DNA of 64,000 nucleotides from Pseudidiomarina sediminum DSM 21906 (GCF_000423165.1 NZ_AUHL01000008.1:1-64000); one strand, 5' to 3'. Positions 8,326 through 17,928 are shown, numbered from the stretch's first letter. A program made the numbers and translations. The notes: a model not told the origin generated them from the sequence alone.

Positions 8326-9378
8326 ATGCGACAACTCATTATTGTGGTTGCACTCCTGTTAGCGACCAGCTGGCAGGGGGCAAATGCCGCCGTTGAACTA
8401 ACCGACTTGTATCAGCATCGTGTGGCGGTGACCAGTCAGGCGAATGCTGAACGCGATCGTGCCTTACAAGAAGCGTTACGCGCGACGCTATTGAAATTAT
8501 CGGGTGATACCGAGCTGCTGCAGCAACCTGCGGTCAGTGCGGCATTACGTGATGTGCGTAGCTACGTGGTGCAATACGGCTATCAGCAAGATGACCAATT
8601 GTGGTTATGGGCACAGTTTGACCAGCCGCGCTTGGATCGCCTGATCCAAGACGCCGGTTCAGGGATCTGGAGTAATCTGCGTCCGCGCATGCTGGTGTGG
8701 TTTGTGGCTGAAGATGAGCAGGGCAAGCGCGAGCTTTATCCTGCTGACAGTGAAGCTATTGTTGTGCAACAGCTGCGTAATGCTGCTGAGCAGCGCGGAT
8801 TACCGATCCAGCTGCCCCTGATGGACTTAAACGACAGTATGACAGTGTCGGTGATCGATGTCTGGGCGCGTTTTATGGACACCTTGAGCTTCGGGGCGGC
8901 GCGCTACAGTTCCGATGGCATGGTCGTGGCTCGTATTTATCCGAACCCGAATCAAGATGATCTGAATGCATCTAAATGGGCCGGTGACTGGAGTTTACAT
9001 GTCGCTGATTTACGCTGGCGAGGCACTGTCTCAGGGATGGATTTTGACACCTTGGGTGCAGCAATTATTGAAGATGTCACCGCCCAACTCGCAGCACGCT
9101 ATCGTATTAGCAGTCAAAGCGAGCAGCGTATGGACTGGACGGTAAACATTCAAAATTTACGTAGCGTGGACGATACCATTGCTGCGGAGCAGTTTCTGGC
9201 GCAATTGCCGTCGGTCAGCAAGGTACAGCTGATTGGCTATGGCAAAGGCGTGGGGCAGTTCCGGATGTCATTGCAAACCGACCCGGCGCAGATCCGACAA
9301 GCGATGATGTTAAGCAAGCGGATGCAGGCGTTGGAAACTGACAGCCAAACGGATTTCCGGTGGATCATCAACCCATGA
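8326..9378 (+). CDS. DUF2066 domain protein, exported
   Basis: 350 residues from the chosen ATG. That start gives a clean signal peptide (MRQLIIVVALLLATSWQGANA, cut after Ala) and AGGA at 8317-8320; an ATG two codons upstream (8320) is also possible. The DUF2066 region covers most of the mature protein, with a conserved helix (RDRALQEALRATLLKLSGD) and a tryptophan-rich strand section (LRPRMLVWFVAED). Function unknown; the gene regularly precedes hda in Alteromonadales. Its stop overlaps the hda ATG (ATGA), so the two are coupled. Confidence 0.82.
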   Translation: MRQLIIVVALLLATSWQGANAAVELTDLYQHRVAVTSQANAERDRALQEALRATLLKLSGDTELLQQPAVSAALRDVRSYVVQYGYQQDDQLWLWAQFDQPRLDRLIQDAGSGIWSNLRPRMLVWFVAEDEQGKRELYPADSEAIVVQQLRNAAEQRGLPIQLPLMDLNDSMTVSVIDVWARFMDTLSFGAARYSSDGMVVARIYPNPNQDDLNASKWAGDWSLHVADLRWRGTVSGMDFDTLGAAIIEDVTAQLAARYRISSQSEQRMDWTVNIQNLRSVDDTIAAEQFLAQLPSVSKVQLIGYGKGVGQFRMSLQTDPAQIRQAMMLSKRMQALETDSQTDFRWIINP

Positions 9379-10055
9379 CATTGCAACAGTTACCCTTAAA
9401 CGTGCAACTGCCAAGCACAGCAACCTTTGCAACCTGGGTTGCAGGGCAAAATGCGGAAGCTTTGGCGTTGCTCGCTAAGGGCGAACAACCCTTGACCTAC
9501 CTTTGGGGCAAAGCCGGGGTCGGTAAAAGCCATTTGCTGCATGCGATGTGCAGTGAAACGCGTGCGCAGGTCATTTACTTGCCCTTAGCTGAGCTCAAAG
9601 AAAGTGTCGATGCTGGTATTTTACGTGGCTTAGAAAGCTACGCCTTGATTTGTCTGGATGACATTGATGCGGTGGTCGGCGAAGAGAGCTGGGGCTATGA
9701 GCTGTTTGCCTTGTTGAACCGTGTACGGGACACTCAAGGCGCCCGCTTAGTGGTGACGGCGACCACCTCACCTGCGCAGTTACATGCGGCGTACCCTGAC
9801 GTGCAGTCGCGCTTAAGCTGGGGGCTGGTGTTACAACTGCATGCGTTATCCGATGCCGATAAAATTACCGCGCTGCAGTTACGCGCGCAAGCCATGGGCT
9901 TAGAGTTACGGAGTGATACGGCACAATTTATGGTGCAACGCCTGGGCCGTGATATGGTCAATTTGATTGCTAGTTTGGAGCGCTTGGATCGCGCTTCCAT
10001 TGCCGCGCAACGGAAGCTAACGATTCCATTTATTAAAGCCGTGCTGGCGATTTAG
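9375..10055 (+). CDS. hda: DnaA regulatory inactivator Hda
   Basis: 226 residues. Hda is a DnaA-like AAA+ protein that, with the DNA-loaded beta clamp, stimulates DnaA-ATP hydrolysis (RIDA). The N-terminal clamp-binding peptide QLPLNVQLP is at residues 5-13, Walker A is GKAGVGKS, Walker B is LICLDDIDA, and the sensor 2/lid end RASIAAQRKLTIPF is conserved. The ATG at 9375 is preferred over one five codons upstream because it makes the usual ATGA overlap with DUF2066 and puts the clamp motif at the right place. Its stop interlocks (TTAG) with that of the DUF2069 gene. Confidence 0.93.
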   Translation: MTLQQLPLNVQLPSTATFATWVAGQNAEALALLAKGEQPLTYLWGKAGVGKSHLLHAMCSETRAQVIYLPLAELKESVDAGILRGLESYALICLDDIDAVVGEESWGYELFALLNRVRDTQGARLVVTATTSPAQLHAAYPDVQSRLSWGLVLQLHALSDADKITALQLRAQAMGLELRSDTAQFMVQRLGRDMVNLIASLERLDRASIAAQRKLTIPFIKAVLAI

Positions 10056-10441
10056 TCCTGCTGTTGTTCCTTGGCTTTCTTCAAGCCAAGTCCGAGCGCG
10101 CGACCTTGATGGCGAGCAAACAAGGTGCAACCAGCGAAGGCAAGACTTGCCAGTGCTAACTCTACCCCAGCCCACAAACGCTGCTCCGGCGCCACGTATA
10201 ACTGCGTGAGGCTGTGTAAGAAATACCACATCAAGACAAAGTTGGCCCACGCATGGGTGTAAGGCTTGGCTTTGATAATGCCAAGTAGTGGGAATAATAA
10301 CGGCAGCACGTAAAATACGATTTTAAAGTGTACTGAAAGCTCACTATAGTCGGTGGCAAACTGCCACAGAATGACCCAAATCAAAAGCCCCACATAGCTG
10401 CTCAATGCCAGCCAGCGATAACGTGCAATACTTGCATTCAC
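10052..10441 (-). CDS. DUF2069 membrane protein
   Basis: 129 residues starting with GTG in a GTGA overlap with wrbA. Four hydrophobic segments (about 11-28, 40-53, 65-77 and 88-106), then a Lys/Gln-rich tail. The segment with HAWANFVLMWYFLHSL fits DUF2069, a family of unknown function that sits beside wrbA/hda in many gammaproteobacteria. Third gene of an arsC-wrbA-DUF2069 operon. Confidence 0.78.
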   Translation of the reverse strand: MNASIARYRWLALSSYVGLLIWVILWQFATDYSELSVHFKIVFYVLPLLFPLLGIIKAKPYTHAWANFVLMWYFLHSLTQLYVAPEQRLWAGVELALASLAFAGCTLFARHQGRALGLGLKKAKEQQQD

Positions 10442-11022
10442 GATGCATTCTCCTTGGAATAACGCTGTGCAGCGCGCGCCACACGATAACCTAATTGTTC
10501 TGCTAAGGTGAGTTCGTGACGACTCAACCGAGGTCCTGCAGCATGTTCTACATGCGAGGCACCATAGGGGCTGCCGCCACTTTCAGTTTGTTGCAGCTCG
10601 GGCTCCGTATAGGGAATGCCAAGCACCATCATGCCATGGTGCAAAAGCGGCACCATCATCGACAGTAAGGTGCTTTCTTGGCCACCATGCATGGAGCTAC
10701 TCGAAGTAAATACTGCTGCAGGCTTATCCACCAAAACACCCTTAAGCCAGTCGCGCGAGGTTGTTTCCCAAAAACGCTGCAAACCACTGGCCATATGGCC
10801 AAAACGGGTAGGGCTACCAAGCACTAAAGCATCGCATTGCTGTAGGTCTTCATTGGCGACGATAAGGTCACGCGCACTTGCTGCCTCATCGTCGGAAGCG
10901 ACGGTGCGCATCATCGCTTCAGCGCCGGCTTTTTCGATCCCATTGGCGATGGCATCTGCCAGTTGCTGGGTGCTACCCCCGCGACTGTAATACAAGACGA
11001 GCACTTGCACGGCTGTACTCAT
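10438..11022 (-). CDS. wrbA: NAD(P)H:quinone oxidoreductase, WrbA family
   Basis: 194 residues. WrbA-type flavoproteins reduce quinones by two electrons using FMN. The phosphate loop is YYSRGGSTQQLA, the second FMN loop is SPTRFGHMASGLQRFWE, and the third is SSSSMHGGQESTLLS. The start codon follows the arsC stop with no gap, and the stop overlaps DUF2069, so this is a tight operon. Confidence 0.88.
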   Translation of the reverse strand: MSTAVQVLVLYYSRGGSTQQLADAIANGIEKAGAEAMMRTVASDDEAASARDLIVANEDLQQCDALVLGSPTRFGHMASGLQRFWETTSRDWLKGVLVDKPAAVFTSSSSMHGGQESTLLSMMVPLLHHGMMVLGIPYTEPELQQTESGGSPYGASHVEHAAGPRLSRHELTLAEQLGYRVARAAQRYSKENAS

Positions 11023-11373
11023 TTAGAGGATCTCCAATACCGCTTCCGGCGGGCGACCTAAGCGCGCCCGATCACCGTTTACTACAATCGGACGTTCAAT
11101 CAGTTTGGGATGCGCAACCATTGCCGCGATCAATTTGTCTTCGTCGGTTTCGTCTTTAAGTTGCAGCTCTTTGTAGGCATCTTCTTTCGAGCGCATCAGT
11201 TCGCGCGCTGAAATAAAACCGAGTTTGTGCAGCAGGGTTTTAAGCTCTGCCGCCGATGGTGTGTCTTTTAAGTATTCGATGATGGTCGGAGTGATCCCTT
11301 GCGCTTCAAGTAACGTTAACGTTTGGCGACTTTTAGAGCAACGAGGGTTGTGATAAATAAAAACTTCAGACAT
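11023..11373 (-). CDS. arsC: Arsenate reductase (glutaredoxin type), YfgD-like
   Basis: 116 residues. The N-terminal NPRCSKSRQTL carries the ArsC catalytic Cys and the following arginine; RPIVVNGDRARLGRPPE near the C-terminus holds the other arsenate-pocket residues. In E. coli the closest gene, yfgD, is also next to hda. Whether it reduces arsenate or is a related thiol enzyme cannot be told from sequence, and no ars operon is nearby. Confidence 0.88.
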   Translation of the reverse strand: MSEVFIYHNPRCSKSRQTLTLLEAQGITPTIIEYLKDTPSAAELKTLLHKLGFISARELMRSKEDAYKELQLKDETDEDKLIAAMVAHPKLIERPIVVNGDRARLGRPPEAVLEIL

Positions 11374-11427
11374 GCTAACACCTACTTTTAATCATCTAAT
11401 TATGAGCGCTAGCTTACGGGAAAGCTT

Positions 11428-11892
11428 ATGTTTTGTCGATTCAAGTCCGCATTGAAAGTGACTGCGGCAGCCCTGGTTTTAACTGCCTGTACACCGTCGG
11501 GTGATTTTGAAACCAATGATGGTCAATTTCACGACTGGAAGGATTTTTATGGCGATTACGTAATCGTCAATTATTTCGCTGAATGGTGCGCGCCTTGCTT
11601 ACGTGAACTTCCTGAATTAAATGAGTTTTATCACCAACATCAGGACAAAGCGCATTTGTTGGGGGTGAGTTTCGATGGTTTAAACGATGAAGAACTAGCG
11701 GCGTTAGCTGCGAAGCACAACATCGACTTTCCCTTGATTCGCAATGACTCGTACCCGCTCTTACCATTTGAGCAACCACAAGCGTTGCCAGCTACTTATA
11801 TTATTACGCCCAACGGCGACATTCATGGCCCCTTGATGGGCGAGCAGACCGAAGCCAGTTTATTGGAAGCTATCGGTCAGCCGGCAGCTTAA
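11428..11892 (+). CDS. TlpA-like thiol-disulfide lipoprotein
   Basis: 154 residues. The signal peptide ends in a lipobox (LTAC, Cys at residue 21), so the protein is a periplasm-facing lipoprotein. The thioredoxin domain has the WCAPC redox site and cis-proline LPATYI. TlpA/ResA relatives reduce disulfides in exported proteins, for example apocytochromes. Its stop interlocks (TTAA) with the stop of bepA. Specific partners are unknown. Confidence 0.85.
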   Translation: MFCRFKSALKVTAAALVLTACTPSGDFETNDGQFHDWKDFYGDYVIVNYFAEWCAPCLRELPELNEFYHQHQDKAHLLGVSFDGLNDEELAALAAKHNIDFPLIRNDSYPLLPFEQPQALPATYIITPNGDIHGPLMGEQTEASLLEAIGQPAA

Positions 11893-13349
11893 CGCAAGTT
11901 TTCAAGTTCCACTTGTTGCGCCATAAGTTGCTCAATGCGCGCTTGATACCGACGTTGCTCGAGGCGGCTTTCGCTGCCCGAGTGGGCGTTATGCAAATGG
12001 TCAATGGCGCGCTCAAACTGGCCATACAGCGCCATCAGCTCGGCATTGGCTTCGTGCATACCACTGACGTTGCCAAGGCGGCGGTAGGCATCAATAAGCA
12101 GCGAATAGGCGACCGTGCTGTTGGCGTCTTTAATGAGGTAACTACGTAACACCTCTACCGCACGGTTGGCTTGACCTGCTTCAATGGCCGCGTTGGCATA
12201 GTTCATGGTCACCGTGTGTTCATTCGGCATCCGTTGATACGCATGTTCGAGCATCGCCAGCGCTTCATCGTAGCGTTTTTGCTGCAATAAAATATCGGTC
12301 TGCACGTCTAAGTAGAAGGTGTTAAGCGGTTCTTTTTCGTACAACGGCGCCAAGACCTTTTCCGCAGCTTCGGCTTGGTCAGTGTCCAGCAAAGCAATGG
12401 CCCAACCATAGCGGGCTGCATTTGCAATCGCAGGATCAGGGTTATCGAGGTCGCGTTTCACGGCTTCGGCATTGTAGGTGCGCAAATGACGTACCAGAAC
12501 GCGGTACTTCGCTAACCAAAATGCACTTTCATCGCGCGTTGCTGTGCGCTGTTGACTCAAGCGTTCGGCGCGGACGCGCGTGTCGGCAATCCGTGATTCG
12601 CTCAACGGGTGCGTTAACAGCATTTCCGGTGGCTTGCTAACATAGCGGTATTTTTCTGCCAAGCGACCAAAAAAGTCAGGCGCCCCCATAGGATCAAACC
12701 CGCTGTTACTCAAAATCGTCAAACCAATACGATCCGCTTCTTGTTCAAAAAGGCGCGTGTAGTTGATGCTGCGCTGTTGAATCCCTGCCGCGGAAGCTTG
12801 CGCCGCAGCAATTCCCGCTTCTGGGTTTGCCATGGCTAACAACAATGAACCGAGCAGGGTAATCATGGAAATCGGCGAGCTACGCTGCATGGCTTCCATG
12901 TTACGCACAATATGACGCTGTGAAACATGCGCAATTTCGTGGGCGATAACTGAGGCCAATTCAGATTCTGTGCGGGTTTCAGCAATCAAGCCGGTGTTCA
13001 TGCCGACATGGCCGCCAAAAAACGCGAAGGCGTTGATTTGGTTTTGGTTAACCCAGAAAAACTTGAAAGGGAAACGCACGTCATCGGCATTTCGCACCAA
13101 GCGCGTGCCTAAGTCGTGTAGATAGGCGTTGAGCACAGGATCACTGACAAGTGGTGCCGAGGCCCGGAGTTGGCGCATGTACATTGCACCGACACTCATT
13201 TCACGTTCGATGGACATTACGCTTGTGCCCGCCGTCCCGATATCGGGCAAACGCGTCTGCTGCTGTTGACCAGCACTACTGGCACTTAATACAGCAAACG
13301 ATACAGCAAGACTTAGCGTTGCAAGACGCGAACGAAACGGGTACGGCAT
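11889..13349 (-). CDS. bepA: Outer-membrane quality-control metalloprotease BepA
   Basis: 486 residues from the ATG at 13349 (a TTG four codons upstream has no room for a ribosome-binding site). Signal peptide, M48 peptidase domain with the zinc motif HEIAHVSQRH near residue 140 and the third ligand Glu in RLFEQEADRIG, then TPR repeats in the C-terminal half (YDEALAMLEHAYQRMPNEHTV region). BepA chaperones LptD assembly and degrades stalled outer-membrane proteins. Divergent from perM, as in E. coli. Confidence 0.93.
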   Translation of the reverse strand: MPYPFRSRLATLSLAVSFAVLSASSAGQQQQTRLPDIGTAGTSVMSIEREMSVGAMYMRQLRASAPLVSDPVLNAYLHDLGTRLVRNADDVRFPFKFFWVNQNQINAFAFFGGHVGMNTGLIAETRTESELASVIAHEIAHVSQRHIVRNMEAMQRSSPISMITLLGSLLLAMANPEAGIAAAQASAAGIQQRSINYTRLFEQEADRIGLTILSNSGFDPMGAPDFFGRLAEKYRYVSKPPEMLLTHPLSESRIADTRVRAERLSQQRTATRDESAFWLAKYRVLVRHLRTYNAEAVKRDLDNPDPAIANAARYGWAIALLDTDQAEAAEKVLAPLYEKEPLNTFYLDVQTDILLQQKRYDEALAMLEHAYQRMPNEHTVTMNYANAAIEAGQANRAVEVLRSYLIKDANSTVAYSLLIDAYRRLGNVSGMHEANAELMALYGQFERAIDHLHNAHSGSESRLEQRRYQARIEQLMAQQVELENLR

Positions 13350-13518
13350 AAAGTTAATCAACCTTTTTTAACACGGCTAGCTCATAGAGTTTACTATAGG
13401 TAAAAGGTTCCCGTTTTTGAACCTTTTAAATTGTATAAAGTGGGCAAACATGGCTATTATGTGGCGATAATAATGCCGTTACGCGGTGAACGACCAACAA
13501 CGCAGGAGTAGGGTCCTA

Positions 13519-14625
13519 ATGTGGGATTATTTGTCGTCTTGGTACCAACGAAAATTTTCCGATCCTGATGCGATTACGCTGTTTTTATCGCTGCTGGTCT
13601 TCTTCTTATTGATTACCTTTTTCGGCCACTTACTGGCGCCGATTCTAGTGGCGGTGGTACTGGCTTATTTGTTGGATTGGCCGGTACAGCGGTTGCAAGC
13701 CACCGGCATGAGCCATCCGGTCGCGGCTCTGGTGGTGTTTTCGCTGTTTATCACCCTAAATGTGCTGCTCATTTTGTTTTTGGTACCGGTGATTTGGCAA
13801 CAAAGTATCGCATTGATCACCGAATTGCCGGCGATGGTCGGCCAAGTTCGCAGTTTACTTGAACACTTGCCAGAGCGTTTCCCTGGCTACGTCAGTGAAA
13901 GTTACATCAACACCTTTATGGATAATCTCAACCAACGTGCGCTACAGCTTGGTGAAACCATCATCAGCCAGTCGCTAAGTCGCATTGTTGGCGTTATGGC
14001 GCTGTTGATCTACTTAATCGTGGTGCCGCTGCTGGTGTTCTTTATGCTGAAGGACAAATACCAGCTGTTAGGACATATCAATCGGACCCTGCCGAGCAAC
14101 CGTCGCTTGATTGCCCAAGTCAGTGATGAAATGAACCTGCAAATCATGAACTATATTCGTGGGAAGGCACTCGAAGTGGTGATTGTTGGTGGCGTTACTT
14201 ACATCTGTTTTGCGCTATTTGACCTGCGTTATGCAGCACTGCTGGCAGTATTGGTGGGCTTGTCGGTGTTGATTCCGTATATCGGTGCTGCGGTCGTGAC
14301 CTTGCCGGTCGCCTTGGTGGCACTGTTTCAGTTTGGTTGGTCGGGTATGTTTGCCTATGTCATCTTGGCGTACCTGATTATTCAAGCCTTAGATGGCAAC
14401 GTGCTGGTACCCTTGTTGTTCTCGGAAGCGGTCAGTCTGAACCCCGTTTACATTATCGCAGCGGTATTGATTTTCGGTGGTTTGTGGGGCTTCTGGGGAG
14501 TGTTTTTCGCGATTCCATTGGCGAGCTTGGTCAAAGCCGTTATTCGGGCGTTATCGTCCGATGTGCCAATGACTACGCCGCCAACTGTCACAGATCAACA
14601 ATCGGCGACGTCCGATAAGGCTTAA
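13519..14625 (+). CDS. perM: AI-2E family transporter PerM
   Basis: 368 residues with eight or so transmembrane helices, typical of the AI-2E/PerM family of uncharacterised exporters. The second-half signature (DGNVLVPLLFSEAVSLNPV) is well conserved. The ATG at 13519 has AGGAG ten bases upstream; a GTG eleven codons earlier lacks a ribosome-binding site. Its E. coli homolog also neighbours bepA. The stop interlocks (TTAA) with that of bcp. Confidence 0.88.
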   Translation: MWDYLSSWYQRKFSDPDAITLFLSLLVFFLLITFFGHLLAPILVAVVLAYLLDWPVQRLQATGMSHPVAALVVFSLFITLNVLLILFLVPVIWQQSIALITELPAMVGQVRSLLEHLPERFPGYVSESYINTFMDNLNQRALQLGETIISQSLSRIVGVMALLIYLIVVPLLVFFMLKDKYQLLGHINRTLPSNRRLIAQVSDEMNLQIMNYIRGKALEVVIVGGVTYICFALFDLRYAALLAVLVGLSVLIPYIGAAVVTLPVALVALFQFGWSGMFAYVILAYLIIQALDGNVLVPLLFSEAVSLNPVYIIAAVLIFGGLWGFWGVFFAIPLASLVKAVIRALSSDVPMTTPPTVTDQQSATSDKA

Positions 14626-15086
14626 GACAGGCTATCGAGGACCACTTGATGGTGGTCTTTGGTCTTGAACTTATCATAGACGGTGGCAATTTTGCCGTCT
14701 TGACCGATTAAAAAGCTCATGCGGTGGATACCATCGTATTCACGACCCATGAACTTTTTCGGTCCCCAGACGCCAAAGGCATCGGCGACTGCGTGATCTT
14801 CGTCGCTTAACAGGGTGAAGTTAAGGGCATCACGCTCGGTGAATTTGGCCAAACGTTTCGGTGCATCAGGGCTGATGCCGACGGTAATCACACCTTGCTC
14901 AGCCAGTTGCGCCTGGTGATCACGGAGTTGCTGTGCTTGCATAGTACAACCTGGGGTCATTGCCTTCGGGTAAAAGTAGACGAGTACGCGACCTTGTTGC
15001 AGTAGGTCGGCTAGGGCCACTTCCTGCTCATTGGCATCGCGCAACGTAAATTGGGGGGCGGTATCACCGACGTTAAGTGTGTTCAT
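14622..15086 (-). CDS. bcp: Thioredoxin-dependent peroxiredoxin Bcp
   Basis: 154 residues. It reduces hydroperoxides in the cytoplasm. The peroxidatic Cys lies in YPKAMTPGCTMQAQ near residue 46. E. coli Bcp has a resolving Cys five residues later; here that place is Gln (CTMQAQQL), so the enzyme is probably of the 1-Cys type or uses another thiol. Divergent from dapA. Confidence 0.93.
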   Translation of the reverse strand: MNTLNVGDTAPQFTLRDANEQEVALADLLQQGRVLVYFYPKAMTPGCTMQAQQLRDHQAQLAEQGVITVGISPDAPKRLAKFTERDALNFTLLSDEDHAVADAFGVWGPKKFMGREYDGIHRMSFLIGQDGKIATVYDKFKTKDHHQVVLDSLS

Positions 15087-15231
15087 CGCTTACCTCGTTC
15101 ATTATTCAAATGGGTTTTGCACAAGAGGTGCTTATCTTAGGCAAACTAAATACTGAACGCAAAGGCTCAGCTCTTGTGTTTGGCGCCTTACAAAAGTACC
15201 ATTGTCGCCTCAAAAAAGATCAGGAGCAGTA

Positions 15232-16122
15232 ATGTTAACAGGCAGTATCGTAGCACTGGTGACGCCATTTACCGAACACGGCAACGTTGATTACACCGCA
15301 CTAAAACAACTGGTTGACTGGCATGTCGAGCAGGGCAGTGACGGCATCGTTGCGATGGGAACTACCGGTGAATCGGCAACCATGAGTCATGACGAACACG
15401 TGAACGTTGTGAGTGCTGTATGTGAACTTGCTGATGGGCGTATTTCTGTGATTGCCGGGAACGGCTCGAACGCCACGAATGAAGCCGTGCATCTTACAGA
15501 ACGTATGGCACATCTGCCGCTCGCTGGTTTTTTGAACGTAAATCCTTATTACAACAAGCCTTCCCAACGCGGTATTATCGAGCACTATCGTGCGTGTTGC
15601 GCCGCCAGTGATTTGCCGCAGCTGCTTTATAATGTACCAGGCCGTACCGCTGCTGACGTGCTGCCGGAGCAGGTCGCTGAACTTGCAGAAATTGATAACA
15701 TTGTCGGTATTAAAGAAGCAACGGGTGATGTCGCTCGGGTGGCAGCGATTCGTCAGTTGTGCGGGAATGATTTTCTTCTGCTCAGCGGCGATGACCCAAC
15801 CAGTTGTGAATTCTTGTTACAAGGTGGGCATGGCGTGATTAGTGTCACGGCCAATGTCGTCCCCGGCCTGATGAAGCAAATGGTCAGCGCAGCCTTACGT
15901 GGTGAACGTGCGCAGGCCGAGCAGCTTGACGGGCAAATGTCGGCGTTACACGAAGCAATGTTCGTGCAAGCCAACCCAATTCCAGTGAAATGGGCCTTAG
16001 CGCGTATGGGGAAAATGGAACCTAATTACCGCTTACCGATGACGGTACCGGAACTTCCGCAACAACAACATATCGAACAAACATTACAACAAGCTGGATT
16101 ATTAAGCGCGGAGTCAGAATGA
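15232..16122 (+). CDS. dapA: 4-hydroxy-tetrahydrodipicolinate synthase DapA
   Basis: 296 residues. It condenses pyruvate with aspartate semialdehyde, the first committed step to lysine and meso-diaminopimelate. GTTGES, the tyrosine of LLYNVPGRT and the Schiff-base lysine of GIKEATGD are all present. AGGAG at 15222-15226 supports the ATG at 15232; an upstream in-frame start has no such site. Coupled to bamC through an ATGA overlap. Confidence 0.97.
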   Translation: MLTGSIVALVTPFTEHGNVDYTALKQLVDWHVEQGSDGIVAMGTTGESATMSHDEHVNVVSAVCELADGRISVIAGNGSNATNEAVHLTERMAHLPLAGFLNVNPYYNKPSQRGIIEHYRACCAASDLPQLLYNVPGRTAADVLPEQVAELAEIDNIVGIKEATGDVARVAAIRQLCGNDFLLLSGDDPTSCEFLLQGGHGVISVTANVVPGLMKQMVSAALRGERAQAEQLDGQMSALHEAMFVQANPIPVKWALARMGKMEPNYRLPMTVPELPQQQHIEQTLQQAGLLSAESE

Positions 16123-17177
16123 ACGTTTACTCAAAAGGATTGATGTGTGTCTCAGCACTCGCTTTGTCGGCGTGTAGCTTCACACCGCGAGAGCAAGCTG
16201 AAGGCAACTTTGATTACACGAATGTGCAACACACGGAAGGGCTAAAGCCTGCGCCAGGTAAGCGTTTACCAGTGACTGCGCGCACCTACGAAATTCCTCA
16301 AGCGGACACCAGTGGGGAGATTGGTCAACGCATTAATGTGTTACCACCTGTATTGGTGCGTGGTACTGCCGCCGGCAGTCGTCCATCGAATGAGACCGAA
16401 CGTAAATCGGTCGACTTCTCGGAACTTGAAGGTATGAGCAATTTGCCTGAGTTTACCTGGGAAGGCTTGAAAGCGGCACTAAGTCGTGAAGCTATTGCCA
16501 TCACTGACGAAGTTGCGGAACAACAACTCACCACTGGTTGGGTGGCTGAAAACTGGGTGGTCGGTGACGATGAACTTGAAGCGACCGTTGAACGCCGCTT
16601 TAAGGTGTTTATGAATGTGCCGGATCACCGCCGCACTGCGAACGTCGCGGTCGAGATGATTGACAAGCGCGTGAGCGGCGCCGGTGCAGCGCAAGTGCCT
16701 GGTGGTGTCAGTGACGGCAACGCTGAAGCAAACTTGTTGAACAGCATGATCAACGAGGTGGCCGTGCGTCAGCAAGGCATCACCGCAGCTGCGACGCCAG
16801 AAGATATTGAAATTGAAGCCACCTTTAACGATGAAGGTTTCGCTGCGTACCAATTAAATGTTGGATTTGATGTCGCATGGGTGTTGATGTCAGACGTGCT
16901 TGAAGGGCTTGGTTTTGACATCGATGACTTGAACCAATCGACCGGTATGTACTACACCGAATACCGTCGTGACGGCGGCTTCAGCCTCGCGTTCTGGCAA
17001 GAGCAGCAAGCTGGCCAACTCGACTTACCTGATGGCGACTATCAGATCAACGTGAAAGGTGATCGCTCGACATCTACTGTAACGATTTATCAGGGGGAAA
17101 CCCCACTCTCTGCAGCCGATATTGACCGCCTCTATGGCCCAATTGCTGCTGAAATTCGTCGGCGTAGCGCGCTGTAA
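16119..17177 (+). CDS. bamC: Outer-membrane assembly lipoprotein BamC
   Basis: 352 residues. Lipobox LSAC (Cys at residue 19) after a short signal peptide. An unstructured N-terminal section and two helix-grip domains match BamC/NlpB, a lipoprotein of the BAM complex. The ATG overlaps the dapA stop, and purC follows 30 bases later, the same dapA-bamC-purC order as E. coli. Confidence 0.9.
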   Translation: MNVYSKGLMCVSALALSACSFTPREQAEGNFDYTNVQHTEGLKPAPGKRLPVTARTYEIPQADTSGEIGQRINVLPPVLVRGTAAGSRPSNETERKSVDFSELEGMSNLPEFTWEGLKAALSREAIAITDEVAEQQLTTGWVAENWVVGDDELEATVERRFKVFMNVPDHRRTANVAVEMIDKRVSGAGAAQVPGGVSDGNAEANLLNSMINEVAVRQQGITAAATPEDIEIEATFNDEGFAAYQLNVGFDVAWVLMSDVLEGLGFDIDDLNQSTGMYYTEYRRDGGFSLAFWQEQQAGQLDLPDGDYQINVKGDRSTSTVTIYQGETPLSAADIDRLYGPIAAEIRRRSAL

Positions 17178-17207
17178 TTTGTGATTTAGCTGGAGACCCT
17201 GCTGCTC

Positions 17208-17921
17208 ATGGAAAAACGTACTGAACTTTATCGTGGTAAGGCCAAAACGGTTTATACAACGGATAATCCGGAGCGTTTGATTTTGCACTTTCGTAATGAT
17301 ACCTCGGCTTTTGATGGTGAAAAAGTTGAGCAATTAGAACGTAAGGGCATGATTAACAATAAGTTCAACAACTTCATTATGGCCAAACTTGAAGCGGCAG
17401 GCGTGGCAACCCAGATCGATCATGTGCTCAGCGAGACCGAAACCTTGGTTAAGCGCTTGGACATGATCCCGGTCGAGTGTGTGGTGCGCAACTATGCTGC
17501 AGGTAGTCTGGTACGCCGCCTTGGTGTCGAAGAAGGGTTGGCACTTAACCCAGTAACGTTCGAGTTGTTTTTGAAAAACGATGCGTTGCACGATCCTATG
17601 ATCAACGAAAGTCACGCGGTGGCATTCGGTTGGGCAACGGCAGAGCAGCTTGCCACCATGAAACAGCTAACGTTGAAGGTCAACGAAGTGTTGTCAGCGT
17701 TGTTTGATGCCGCTGGCATGATGTTAGTGGACTTTAAACTTGAGTTCGGTGTCGATGCTGAAGGTAACATCGTGTTGGGTGATGAGTTTAGCCCAGATGG
17801 CTGCCGTCTGTGGGACAAAGAAACGCGTAAGAAGCTTGATAAAGATCGCTTCCGCCAAGGTCTTGGTGGTGTGGTTGAAGCTTACGAAGAAGTAGCCCAG
17901 CGCTTAGGTGTGCCACTCTAA
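17208..17921 (+). CDS. purC: Phosphoribosylaminoimidazole-succinocarboxamide synthase PurC
   Basis: 237 residues. It ligates aspartate to CAIR in purine synthesis. The N-terminal ATP strand ([15 protein letters not shown]), the substrate loop ([18 protein letters not shown]) and the metal-binding [22 protein letters not shown] blocks are conserved. Last gene of the dapA-bamC-purC run; a likely terminator lies inside the convergent small gene. Confidence 0.96.
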   Translation: MEKRTELYRGKAKTVYTTDNPERLILHFRNDTSAFDGEKVEQLERKGMINNKFNNFIMAKLEAAGVATQIDHVLSETETLVKRLDMIPVECVVRNYAAGSLVRRLGVEEGLALNPVTFELFLKNDALHDPMINESHAVAFGWATAEQLATMKQLTLKVNEVLSALFDAAGMMLVDFKLEFGVDAEGNIVLGDEFSPDGCRLWDKETRKKLDKDRFRQGLGGVVEAYEEVAQRLGVPL

Positions 17922-17928
17922 GACTGAC

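Noticed and set aside
11023-11373. Arsenic-resistance operon
   Set aside because: Only the arsC-like gene is present; no arsR, arsB or acr3 nearby and the location matches the housekeeping yfgD gene.
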